Source: Rhodamnia argentea (Eukaryota; Streptophyta; Magnoliopsida; Myrtales; Myrtaceae). Taken from it: a DNA stretch of 64,000 nucleotides. This document shows, piece by piece, positions 12,424 through 21,459 of this stretch. Under the pieces are notes generated by a model that worked only from the letters and a program-made list of their open reading frames with translations, did not search any database and had not been told where the DNA came from. The stretch spans positions 27,534,934 to 27,598,933 of the forward strand of contig NC_063151.1 of assembly GCF_020921035.1 (NCBI RefSeq), read 5' to 3'. A program made the translations under genes and the position numbers. Position 1 is the stretch's first letter; each line of letters opens with the position of its first letter.

Positions 12424-12915
12424 ATGGCTTCTTCAGTTGCACGTGAAAGCTGGGCATCCACTTCCGAGATAGATGATGAACTTGATGGGTCGGTCAGCAA
12501 TGACATACTCCTTTCCTTGCTCGAGGAATCGCCGCAGGGCGAAGAGCGCGACGACGAGCAGTTGAACGACGTCATCCGCTCTTTAGAGGCCGAGATTAAC
12601 CCGGACACGGTGGAGGGTTGCGATTTGGTTGGAGAACTCGAATTTACCGGCGATTCTTTCGAAGGGCCATGCACCGTGGTTAATCCTATGGAACCTTTGG
12701 ATTTCGATTGGATCGAGATGGGGATGGCGTCTTCGTCACCAAGTGACGACATGAATTGGTACATGGACCGGTATGAAGAAGATGAGATGATGAATCACGT
12801 GGTTGAATTTGGAGTTATAAATGACTATTCTCAGATTTACTGTGGAGTTGTTCCTCTTGAAGAGCAAGGTTATGGTTCTTTGTGGCAAGACACTTATGAT
12901 GAGATGATTATGTAA
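12424..12915 (+). CDS. Small acidic plant protein of unknown function
   Basis: Single-exon frame of 163 residues starting at ATG 12424 (MASSVARESW). Strongly acidic: blocks such as EIDDELDGSVSNDILLSLL, EERDDEQLNDVIRSLEAEI, then SSPSDDMNWYMDRYEEDEM, and the C-terminus GYGSLWQDTYDEMIM. No signal peptide, membrane segment or known catalytic motif. Hydrophobic residues spaced inside acidic stretches (LLSLLEE, VIRSLEAEI, LDFDWIEM) would fit an activation or protein-docking region, but that is inference. I have an impression of similar unnamed proteins in other dicots with the same N-terminal and C-terminal blocks. The TATA box, in-frame start and sharp stop support a real gene. The frame is open upstream to 12322 but without a better start. 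Confidence 0.75.
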   Translation: MASSVARESWASTSEIDDELDGSVSNDILLSLLEESPQGEERDDEQLNDVIRSLEAEINPDTVEGCDLVGELEFTGDSFEGPCTVVNPMEPLDFDWIEMGMASSSPSDDMNWYMDRYEEDEMMNHVVEFGVINDYSQIYCGVVPLEEQGYGSLWQDTYDEMIM

Positions 12916-13934
12916 TTGAGGTCTTTTTCACCCTCTTTTCCTTTCTTGGTTTTCTTCTTGGTCCATAGGTCCTGTTAATTGTAGATTTTACTATGGTGTA
13001 CATTTCAATTAATGCAAAAGATGATTCTGCCTCAAGTTTTTTTAAATGTTTTTTTAAATTTGACGACTTGAGCAAATTCTACTCTACAAGTACTGATCCT
13101 TTGTCAACCTTTTGATTTGGACGAACTGATTAGTATATTCAGTCTTTCATTATTATGACATAAGATTTTTCAAAATGACTTGTAATGACTTCCTTAATTT
13201 TGTTAACAAAATTCATTATTTTCGATAGGACCACATGGTTTTTTTAAACTGTCGTTAACTTAAATTTAATGGATATGGACAAGACGATGAAGATCTTTAT
13301 AAATACATTGCAATAGAGTCTTCTCTGCATGTGTGTTTGTTTCGTGAAAAAAGAATACATTTTAACAATATTTTCATAAAAATTAATCGCTTATGTTTTA
13401 TAAACATCTTCATGAAGATCTTTGTATGATGTTTGTCAACTTTCATTGAATTTGATAATTTAATTTCATGTGTATTTAATAATAGAGCAAAATAGTTTTG
13501 TATTTTAGAGCACGCATGACAATACTTTTGGAGCAAAATTTCTGTTTTAGAAGTATTTCTAGAGCAAAAATTCTTTTGGTAACGTAATTTTTGGAATAAA
13601 AATCCGTTTGATTACGCAATTTCGTTTTTCTATTTTTAGAAGGGGTATTAGAGTCACTTGAAGAAGAGTAAAAATGGAAAAAAATCAACTTTCGACTTTG
13701 CTGAGCGTGAATACTTATCAGAAGTAGAAAAATCAACTTCCGACTTTGCTGAGCGGGAACGGCGGGACGCGCGCTCCTAGGCTTTATTTTGAAGGTCGGC
13801 GCGCAGTATTTCTTCCCTTTTAAGAGTTGACGCTCCGGCTCCCTTTTTTCAAAAGCCTGAGCAGAGACAAGCTTTGATGGAACCAATTCTTGTTCGTTAG
13901 TTTCTGTCGCTGGTCGCCAATTTCACCTTCGACG
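12916..13934. other. Spacer with AT-rich repeat remnants
   Basis: 3' flank of the acidic-protein gene, then an AT-rich stretch (about 13200-13640) with repeated phrases such as AGAGCAAAA, likely a decayed small transposon. A 27-base direct repeat (AATCAACTT, then CGACTTTGCTGAGCG) occurs at 13681 and 13729, just before the P-class PPR gene. No coding sequence supported. Confidence 0.5.
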
Positions 13935-15128
13935 ATGAATTCACGCTCTCTCGTTGCTTCCAGCAGAAAATTTCGCCGACCGCTTTCTGCAATTCCTTCT
14001 TCCATTGATCTTGATCAACTCAAAAGGCTTAACCACAAAGACTGGTTGGCGCCAAATGAAATCATAAAAATCATCAAGGTCCTTAGAGATCCCAATTCGA
14101 TAATCGGGGTCCTGAACCAGTACGAGAAGCGAAAAGACTATAAACCCAATGAAGCTCTCTTCACTTTAGCCATAAACAGGCTCGCTCAGGCCGGAATGTT
14201 CGACCCCATTGAAGACATCATGCAAAGAATCGTGAAGGAGAGGCCTTGCAGGTTGTCTGACGAGTTCTTCTACCAGGTCATTAAGATCTATGGCAACATG
14301 GCCCGTCGTATCAACAAAGCAATAGAGACCCTGTACGACATGCCTAAGTATAATGTTTGGCCTTCGGCCAAGTGTTTTAATTATGTGTTGAATTTGCTTG
14401 TGTCGTGGAAGCTATTTGATGTGGTGCATGAGGTGTATATGCGTGGGCCACAGTTGGGCATTGAGATTGATGCTTGTTGCTTGAATATTCTCATCAAAGG
14501 GTTGTGCAAGAATGGGAGTTTGGAAGCTGCATTCCAACTGCTTGACGAATTTCCTAAGCAACGCTGCCGGCCGAATGTGAAGACGTTTTCAACACTGATG
14601 CACGGATTGTGCGAGAAAGGAAAGGTCAATGATGCAAAGGCATTGCTTGATAGGATGGAAGATGAAGGCATTTTCCCAGATACAATCACCTTCAACATCT
14701 TGATCTCGGGCCTTCGGAAGCAAGAGAAAGTTGAAGAGGCAATGAAACTTCTAGAGAGGATGAAACTCAAGGGTTGTCAACCAAATGCGGGGTCTTATCA
14801 GGAGGTCTTGTATGGTTTGCTTGATGAGGGGCGGTTTGTGGAGGCGAAGGAATTTATGGCTGAAATGATATCTGAAGGCATCAATCCCAGTTTTGGCTCT
14901 TACAAGTTGGTGATAAGTGGTCTTTGCAAGGAAAAGTTAGTAGGGGATGTAGATTGGGCTCTGAAACAGATGGTCGAGCAAGGTTTTGTCCCAAAGATGG
15001 GGATGTGGAGACAGATCCTTCAGAGCATGTTCCCCCGACATGCATTTGACGACATTTTTCCTGAAAAGCTTCTAGAGAGCAGTTCACTTGGAGAGGAAAA
15101 ACGTGGAACCAACGAACATCTTCCTTAG
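13935..15128 (+). CDS. P-class pentatricopeptide repeat protein, At3g14580-like
   Basis: Intronless gene for 397 residues, starting at ATG 13935 (MNSRSLVASSRKFRR); the frame is open slightly upstream but only through non-ATG codons. The basic, Ser/Arg-rich N-terminus is a likely mitochondrial presequence. From about residue 90 the protein is a row of canonical 35-residue P repeats: NILIKGLCKNGSLEAAFQLL, TFSTLMHGLCEKGKVNDAKA, TFNILISGLRKQEKVEEAMK, then YQEVLYGLLDEGRFVEAKEF and YKLVISGLCKEKLVGDVDWA. No E or DYW tail, so a role in organellar RNA stability, processing or splicing rather than editing is usual. Length and layout match what I recall of mitochondrial At3g14580. The neighbouring NTMC2T6 gene is also its neighbour in Arabidopsis as I remember it, which supports orthology. 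Confidence 0.92.
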   Translation: MNSRSLVASSRKFRRPLSAIPSSIDLDQLKRLNHKDWLAPNEIIKIIKVLRDPNSIIGVLNQYEKRKDYKPNEALFTLAINRLAQAGMFDPIEDIMQRIVKERPCRLSDEFFYQVIKIYGNMARRINKAIETLYDMPKYNVWPSAKCFNYVLNLLVSWKLFDVVHEVYMRGPQLGIEIDACCLNILIKGLCKNGSLEAAFQLLDEFPKQRCRPNVKTFSTLMHGLCEKGKVNDAKALLDRMEDEGIFPDTITFNILISGLRKQEKVEEAMKLLERMKLKGCQPNAGSYQEVLYGLLDEGRFVEAKEFMAEMISEGINPSFGSYKLVISGLCKEKLVGDVDWALKQMVEQGFVPKMGMWRQILQSMFPRHAFDDIFPEKLLESSSLGEEKRGTNEHLP

Positions 15129-15757
15129 AAAGTATGGTTTTTTTAATGAATGGAAAGTTTAGCCCTGAGATCAATCAGTGTGCTCATGACTACATAAAAT
15201 TTGTGGGAGGCAGCGGCCAGAGGAGACAGATAACTGGCATGAGGAAGATCATACTGGCCAATGTCTTATCGACATGGTTATCTTGGAAACCTTCATTTTA
15301 CAAACCTCCTTTTCTGGATGACGAGATTTCAACTTTTGGTTGCCGATGCAAGCCAGGATATAAACACATGCATCTTGTAAGCTCCAATGAGTCAGGTGTG
15401 ATGGCCTAATAGTTTATTCACTAGCTAACTGCAAGAAGCAAGAACACGAAAAGCTTCTTGACTCAGGTAAAAGCTGCAAGCCTTGTTGGAAGAGGAGTTA
15501 AAATTGTTGAATCTCCTGGACTTCCGCCAATAAATCACTAGTGCCTGTGCCATGTCAAGCTTCATTGCGGGACGTTGAAATTCAAGAAAAGCAGCACAGA
15601 TGTGTTTTGATTGCAGAATGAGAACGTGCAAAGGGTGAATGGTGATAGACTGGTGAGGTTGAGCATACCAGTTGGAAGGATGTAGGAGTAGCTGGGTGGA
15701 TCTTCAATGAAGGCAGAAAAACCAAAACTTTTGCGAATGTCCGAAAAGATCCAAAAA
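15129..15757. other. 3' flank of PPR gene up to copia insertion
   Basis: Probable 3' untranslated and downstream sequence. No gene seen. It ends in the A-rich site (AAAAA at 15753-15757) where the copia element inserted. Confidence 0.55.
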
Positions 15758-15927
15758 TGTTGGAGTGAGCTGTATTTCCTATAAATTAGGGATTTTTTCT
15801 TTTTCTTTTCTTTATTATAGTTTTTTCCTAATTTATTGAGATGCTAGGGATAGCACCCGTATTGTATATAAGAACAATTGTAATGCTGTAAAGATTCATT
15901 TGATATAGAGGAAAATATTCTTCTACA
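15758..15927 (+). repeat. Left LTR of copia element
   Basis: 170 bp, TG...CA ends, with AT-rich promoter-like sequence (GTATATAAG). It differs from the right LTR at one base: C at 15858 against T at 20816. Confidence 0.96.
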
Positions 15928-15940
15928 TGGTATCAGAGCC
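15928..15940 (+). other. Primer binding site (initiator Met tRNA)
   Basis: TGGTATCAGAGCC directly abuts the left LTR, the standard copia primer site. Confidence 0.9.
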
Positions 15941-16126
15941 TAGGGTTTGTTCCTTTGTGAGTACCGTATGTTAATTCCCGATTACGGCGGTCCCGCTCGC
16001 CGGTGAGTGAGCTGGGGGTTCGGGGGCAGCGCACCCCCAAAAAAATTGTCTACTCGTCTTCTTCACTGCGTCGTTGTCTCACGTCGGCTGACTTCGTTTC
16101 ACCCGATTGCACTCGACATCGGATTC

Positions 16127-17347
16127 ATGGCGGATGAAAACCCTAGAAGAGAAGTGATTCCCCACCAAAATCAAGGGGGGAATTCGACCACGGAAGCGTT
16201 TTTGGAGAATCTGACCACAAGATTGACTCAGATTCTGACTCGGAACCAAACTCCTCCTCCTCCTCCTCCAGCACCAACACCGCATAATGATTCGGCTTCA
16301 TCTCGGATTGCGATTAAATTGGATGGAACCAACTATGGCTTATGGTCTCAGGTTGTCGAGATGTACATCACAGGCAAAGACAAGTTGGGGTATATTAATG
16401 GAGACCTTCCCCAGCCTTTGCCTACGGATCCTGTTTTTAGGAAGTGGAAAACCGAGGACTCGATCGTGAAAGGATGGCTCATCAACTCCATGGATCCAGC
16501 GTTGATTGGCAATTTTATCGTATTCCCCACCGCTAAAGCCGTGTGGGATTCCGTAGCTATCACCTTTTTTGATGGCACCGATACTTCCCAGGTGTATGAT
16601 TTAAAGCGCCGGGTATCACGACTCAAGCAAGCTGGAGGACCAATCGAAAAATACTACAACGATCTTCAAGGACTTTGGCGTGAAATTGATTTCCGTAGGC
16701 CTAATCCTATGGTGTGTCCCGCAGATATTGAGCGCTATAATAATGCTGTTCAAGAGGATAGGGTTTACCTTTTTCTGGATGGACTTGATGATCGTCTCGA
16801 CAAGGTTCGTGCGGATGTCTTGCAGATGCAACCTTTCCCCACCGTTGAGCAAGCCTATGCACGCGTTCGTAGGGAAGATGTGCGCCAAACCGTGATGTCG
16901 ACCAATGCCGATGGTTTGCCTACGGGTATAGCAATGGTCTCACTGGGCAATCGAGGAGTGCCATCTCTGCAGTTGATGGCAGGCGGTTTGATGGGTAGAG
17001 GTGGGCGCTCTCGATCTGTTGTTAAGGCCAAGTCTCGGGTGCCTGGTGGTTGTTCTCATTGTGGCAATCCCAAACACACTAGGGACACTTGTTTTAAGCT
17101 ACATGGATTCCCGGATTGGTGGGATGATTTTCAAGCGAAGAAGAAGAAATCTGAAGCGGAACCGGGCAAGAGTGCGAGCCGGGCATCCTTAGTGACCGGG
17201 AGTTCGTCTCTTTCCTTAGTTCCGATGGTACCTTCAACTAATTCTTCCACCCTTCCTCTTGAAGGTAATTGTGGTTCTGTTTTTTCACTACTCGTCATGG
17301 TGGAAACAATGGCTGGATTATCGACTCGGGCGCCACCGATCACATGA
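16127..17347 (+). pseudogene. gag: copia gag (capsid and nucleocapsid)
   Basis: Starts at ATG 16127 (MADENPRREV); the frame is open upstream only without an ATG. It encodes the plant copia gag core (LDGTNYGLWSQVVEMYI, then WLINSMDPALIGN and VYDLKRRVSRLKQ). A CCHC zinc knuckle follows: CSHCGNPKHTRDTC, Cys-2-Cys-4-His-4-Cys. A short run of prolines near the N-terminus separates an amphipathic start from the core. The frame closes at 17347, while the protease lies in the -1 frame from about 17269, so gag and pol overlap by 79 bases. Most plant copia elements have one continuous frame, so a lost or gained base in the T-run near 17281 is the simplest reading. Confidence 0.88.
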
Positions 17348-19494
17348 CACCCGACCCCAATGATCTAGTCAACCATACCTCACCGCGGCGAGACAGTGTG
17401 TATAATGCTAATGGACATCGCCATCCCGTCACCGGGGCTGGGAGTGTGGCTCTCACACCATCTCTTTCTCTATCTCATACATTACTTGTGCCTTCTTTGT
17501 CCAACCGTTTATTGTCCGTTGGACAAATTACTGATGAGTTGAATTGCCGTATTCTTATGTACCCGGATTTCTGTTTGTTTCAGGACATTCTCACGAAAGA
17601 GATTATTGGGCGTGGTACTAAGAAGGAGGGGCTATATATTGTGGATGATCTTAGCTCTAGCTGTGCCTATCACACTTCTAGTCGATCCGTTAGTAAGGAG
17701 AAGGATGTTTGGTTGTGGCACCGTCGGTTAGGGCATCCATCATTTAGATATTTGAAGTATTTGTTTCCCGAGTTGTTTTGTGGTTTATCGAATTCTGCTT
17801 TTCAATGTGAAACATGCATTATGGCAAAGAGTCACCGTGTTTCTTTTCCTTTGAGCTCTAATAAAAGTAGCAAGCATTTTTGTTTGGTTCATTCTGATGT
17901 GTGGGGTGCATCTCCAATTACTACAATATCTGGAATGAGATGGTTTATAACCTTTGTTGATGATCGCACACATATGACATGGTTGTATCTGATGAAGCAT
18001 AAAGATGAGGCTACTAACATATTCCACATGTTTCATAAAATAGTTGCCACTCAATTTGGAGCTCGTATTCAGATTTTTCGCACGGATAATGGTGGAGAAT
18101 ATATCAATCAACACCTTACCTCTTATTTTAAGGAACATGGTCTCATTCATGAGACCTCTTGCACTCAAACTCCTCAGCAGAATGGTGTGGTTGAACGAAA
18201 GAATCGCCACATTCTAGAGACGACGAGAGCTCTTCCGGTCGGCGGTAATGTTCCAAAAAGGTTTCGGAATGCAGCGGTGGTCACAGCCGTTCACTTGATG
18301 AATCGTATGCCCTCTCGTGTGTTGCAATTTCAAACTCCATTACAAGCTCTATCCCAATTTGTGTCTCTCCCTTCGGTCTTGACAATACCTCCTAAAGTGT
18401 TTGGGTGTGTGGCTTTTGTGCATCTTCACAAGAACCAACGCACCAAACTTGACCCGTGTGCGGTACGATGTGTATTTATTGGTTACGGAGCTCACCAAAA
18501 GGGGTATTGTTGTTATGATCCAACGACCAAGAAGACACATGTTACCATGGACGTGACTTTTCCGGAGTCTGAGTCATATTTTTCTCCACCTCATTGTTCC
18601 TTTCGGGGGGAAAATTATAGTGAAAGGAAAAATTGGTGGGATATTGGCATGGAAGGTGTGGAGTCGGGAGGACATGTGGAGTCCAGGGTGCAACCGGGTG
18701 AGGTTGGACCATTAACCAACTCACGAAAAGTTCCATCGATGCGGTTTAATGAGCACCTAGGCCATGGTTCGATGGCAGGCAATGAGGGGGAGGGGGTGAT
18801 GGTAGATGATGAAGGGGAGGGTAATCGTTGTTTAGTTGAAAGTGGAGATGACCGGCAGCTTATATCTACACCTAATGAGCAAGATCAATCAGCTTCTTCA
18901 CAAATTGCCCCTTCTTCAGCACCCGACCACTCTCTTGAGAATGATCCCGAGGTAAGCTCTCTTTCTGATCTTGAGGTTTCTGATGATCCTGATTTGGTTG
19001 TTAGATATAAACTCCCCCGACGGTATAACCGGGGCAAACCTCCTAGTCGGTACTCACCGGATGTGGAGGAAAGAAGGTCTAAATATCCCATTGCTGATTT
19101 TGTGTCAACAAGAAGATTGTCGGAATTTTGTAAGGCTTTTGTGTCAAATGTATCAATTGTTCGAATTCCGAATGGGGTGGGAGAGGCCTTGAAGGATCCA
19201 AAATGGGTCCAAGCTATGAAGGGGGAGATGGAAGCATTAGAAAAAAATCAAACTTGGAGGCTTATAGAGTTGCCAGAAGGAAAGAAAGCAGTGGGGTGTA
19301 AGTGGGTGTTCACCATTAAACACAAGGCAGATGGTACTATTGAGAGGTACAAGGCTCGATTGGTCGCAAAAGGATACACACAGACTTATGGTGTAGATTA
19401 TCGGGAGACTTTCTCTCCGGTTGCAAAATTGAATATCTTGTGCGGGTTTTTCTTGTCACTTGCTGCAACTGGATTGGCCATTGCATCGGTTTGA
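17269..19494 (+). pseudogene. pol: copia pol part 1: protease, integrase, start of reverse transcriptase
   Basis: Protease motif WIIDSGATDHM comes first. The integrase zinc region follows (HRRLGHPSFRYL with CETCIMAKSH). The integrase catalytic core has its three acids in LVHSDVWG, FRTDNGGE and GVVERKNRH. The Gly-rich linker and acidic spacer lead into the reverse transcriptase start (CKWVFTIKHKADGTIERYKA, ARLVAKGYTQTYGVDY). The frame is lost around 19435-19475 and stops at 19494, inside the RT palm, before its first catalytic Asp. Confidence 0.9.
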
Positions 19495-19711
19495 TGTGAA
19501 GAATGCATTTCTTCATGGAGATTTGGAGGAAGAGATTTACATGGAGGTTCCACCTGGATATGGGTGTGTTGATAAGCCGAATGTTGTTTGTAGACCGAAG
19601 AGATCGTTATATGGTTTGGAAGCGTCACCTCGTATCCGGTTTGGTCGGTTCAGCTCGACCATGAGAAAGTACGGTTATTCCCGAGCAATTCAGATCACAC
19701 TTTATTTTTGA
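19476..19711 (+). pseudogene. pol: copia pol part 2: RT fragment
   Basis: In the next frame the RT continues with LDWPLHRFDVKNAFLHGDL, which holds the first catalytic Asp, and RSLYGLEASPR. A second frame change near 19685 scrambles the rest, and the frame stops at 19711. Confidence 0.85.
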
Positions 19712-19742
19712 AGCAAAGCCAAGGTAAGGTGATCCGCTTCCG

Positions 19743-20708
19743 ATAATATATGTTGATGATATGATCATCACGGGGGATGATCTTGAAGAAATTTCGAGGC
19801 TTCAAGAGAAGTTGGCGGAAGAATTTGAGATGAAGGACTTGGGAGGACTAAAGTATTTCTTAGGTATTGAGGTAGCTAGGTCTAAGAAAGGAATTTTTTT
19901 GTCACGGAGAAAATACGTACTTGATTTGTTGGCAGAAGTGGGAATGTTGGACTGTAAGCCCGCCGATACTCCTATGGTGCGTAATCATAAACTTGGAGAG
20001 TATCCCGATCAAGTGCCGACTAATAAGGAGAGGTATCAAAGGTTAGTAGGAAGATTAATTTATTTATCTCATACTCGCCTTGGGACATTGCTTATGCAAG
20101 TAAGTGTTGTGAGTCAATTTATGCATGCTCCTAGTGAAGAACATATGAATGCAGTATATCGTATCCTTCGATATTTAAAGTCGGCTCTAGGGAGAGGGAT
20201 AATGTTTGCAAAGAATGGTCACCTTGCAGTAGAAGGATATACGGATGCGGATTGGGCAGGGAACGCAACAGATAGAAGGTCCACGTCAGGTTATCTCACA
20301 TTTGTAGGAGGTAACTTGGTAACGTGGAGGAGCAAAAAGCAAAAGGTTGTAGCCTTATCCAGTGCCGAGGCGGAATTCGGAGGAGTAGCAAAGGGATTGT
20401 GTGAGTTATTATGGCTTAAAAAGCTGTTGTCCGAACTTGGGTATCCACCAGAGTCCGGGATGAAGTTGTTTTTTGATAATAAAGCCACTATAGCTATCTC
20501 TCATAACCCGGTTCAGCATGATCGAACCAAACATGTTGAAGTTGATAGACACTTTGTCAAGGAGAACTTGGATGCTAAAATAATTCAATTGCCCATTGTC
20601 AAATCTGAAGATCGGTTGGCCGATGTTTTGACCAAAGCTGTGTCAAGTAGAGCGTTTGAGAGCTCACTCATCAAGATGGGTATCGAAGACATCTTCTCAC
20701 CCACTTGA
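19743..20708 (+). pseudogene. pol: copia pol part 3: RT C-terminus and RNase H
   Basis: A third frame opens just before the RT active site: YVDDMIITGDD near 19749-19781, then EFEMKDLGGLKYFLGIEV. An in-frame stop at 19725-19727 separates it from the preceding fragment. RNase H follows: YTDADWAGNATDRRSTSGY, KQKVVALSSAEAEFGG, then FFDNKATIAISHNPVQHDRT and the tail RLADVLTKAVSS. It ends at 20708, eight bases before the right LTR. Confidence 0.9.
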
Positions 20709-20715
20709 GGGGGAG
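20704..20715 (+). other. Polypurine tract
   Basis: A purine-rich run (TTGAGGGGGAG) directly precedes the right LTR, the expected plus-strand primer. Confidence 0.8.
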
Positions 20716-20885
20716 TGTTGGAGTGAGCTGTATTTCCTATAAATTAGGGATTTTTTCTTTTTCTTTTCTTTATTATAGTTTTTTCCTAATTTATTGAGAT
20801 GCTAGGGATAGCACCTGTATTGTATATAAGAACAATTGTAATGCTGTAAAGATTCATTTGATATAGAGGAAAATATTCTTCTACA
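20716..20885 (+). repeat. Right LTR of copia element
   Basis: 170 bp, identical to the left LTR except for one transition at 20816. It is followed by AAAAA, matching the five bases before the left LTR. Confidence 0.96.
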
Positions 20886-21459
20886 AAAAAGACCAAGGCT
20901 CTTCTCCCCCTTCTCCAGGAGGGGTACAATGATACACAATTCCATTGTCAGTTCGCGAAAAGATCCAACTTCAGTGGCTGATCTCCTAGAGCCATTACTT
21001 GGAAGAAGCCAGTCTTCTTTGCAAGAGCAACTGGTTGAAGTTTTAGACTCCAAAAGAATTGTAAGCATTTATATAGTTAATGCCGTAAACAGCCGCTGTG
21101 CTTTCGGTTTTCAAATCTCTTGTTTTATTATCCGTTTGTTAAGTCGTCAAGGTCTAGTCATTCATCCAATGAAATGAAAAATGGAGCTCTTCATGGTGAA
21201 GCATCTGGCAGACCTGAGCCAGCGAAAACATGTATCTTCTCTCACTTGACACGCTGAAAAATCGTTTACAAATCGACACGCTGTATAGACGACCACTAAT
21301 CCCCGTCTCAGAGGAAAGGACATTGACCTCGAACAGTGCGCCTGATTCTTGCCACCCACGGCTTAGTCACTACTTTTTTGCAAGGTACATATACAGGACA
21401 AAAGACAAGAAAGAAGCAAAAACACAGTTTTAAACTGGAGAAGGACAAGTTCCAACAAC
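20886..21459. other. 3' flank of NTMC2T6-like gene
   Basis: Between the copia element and the stop codon of the minus-strand C2 gene; it probably holds that gene's 3' untranslated region. A plus-strand frame from 20929 (IHNSIVSSRKDPTS) ends in a GTAAGC that could be a donor, but nothing ties it to a gene. Confidence 0.5.

Larger units (their letters stand above)
15758..20885 (+). mobile_element. Complete but coding-defective Ty1/copia LTR retrotransposon
   Basis: 5128-bp element bounded by two 170-bp LTRs that start TGTTGGAGTG and end TTCTTCTACA. AAAAA flanks both sides (15753-15757 and 20886-20890), a likely 5-bp target duplication. The primer site complementary to initiator Met tRNA follows the left LTR and a polypurine tract precedes the right LTR. 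Inside, the domain order is gag, protease, integrase, reverse transcriptase, RNase H, which is the copia order. The coding region is split by several frame changes, so this copy should not be autonomous. It sits tail-to-tail between the PPR gene and the NTMC2T6 gene and interrupts neither. Confidence 0.95.

Noticed and set aside
20929..21061. Possible exon ending at a GTAAGC
   Set aside because: No partner exons or known family; probably flank sequence displaced by the copia insertion.
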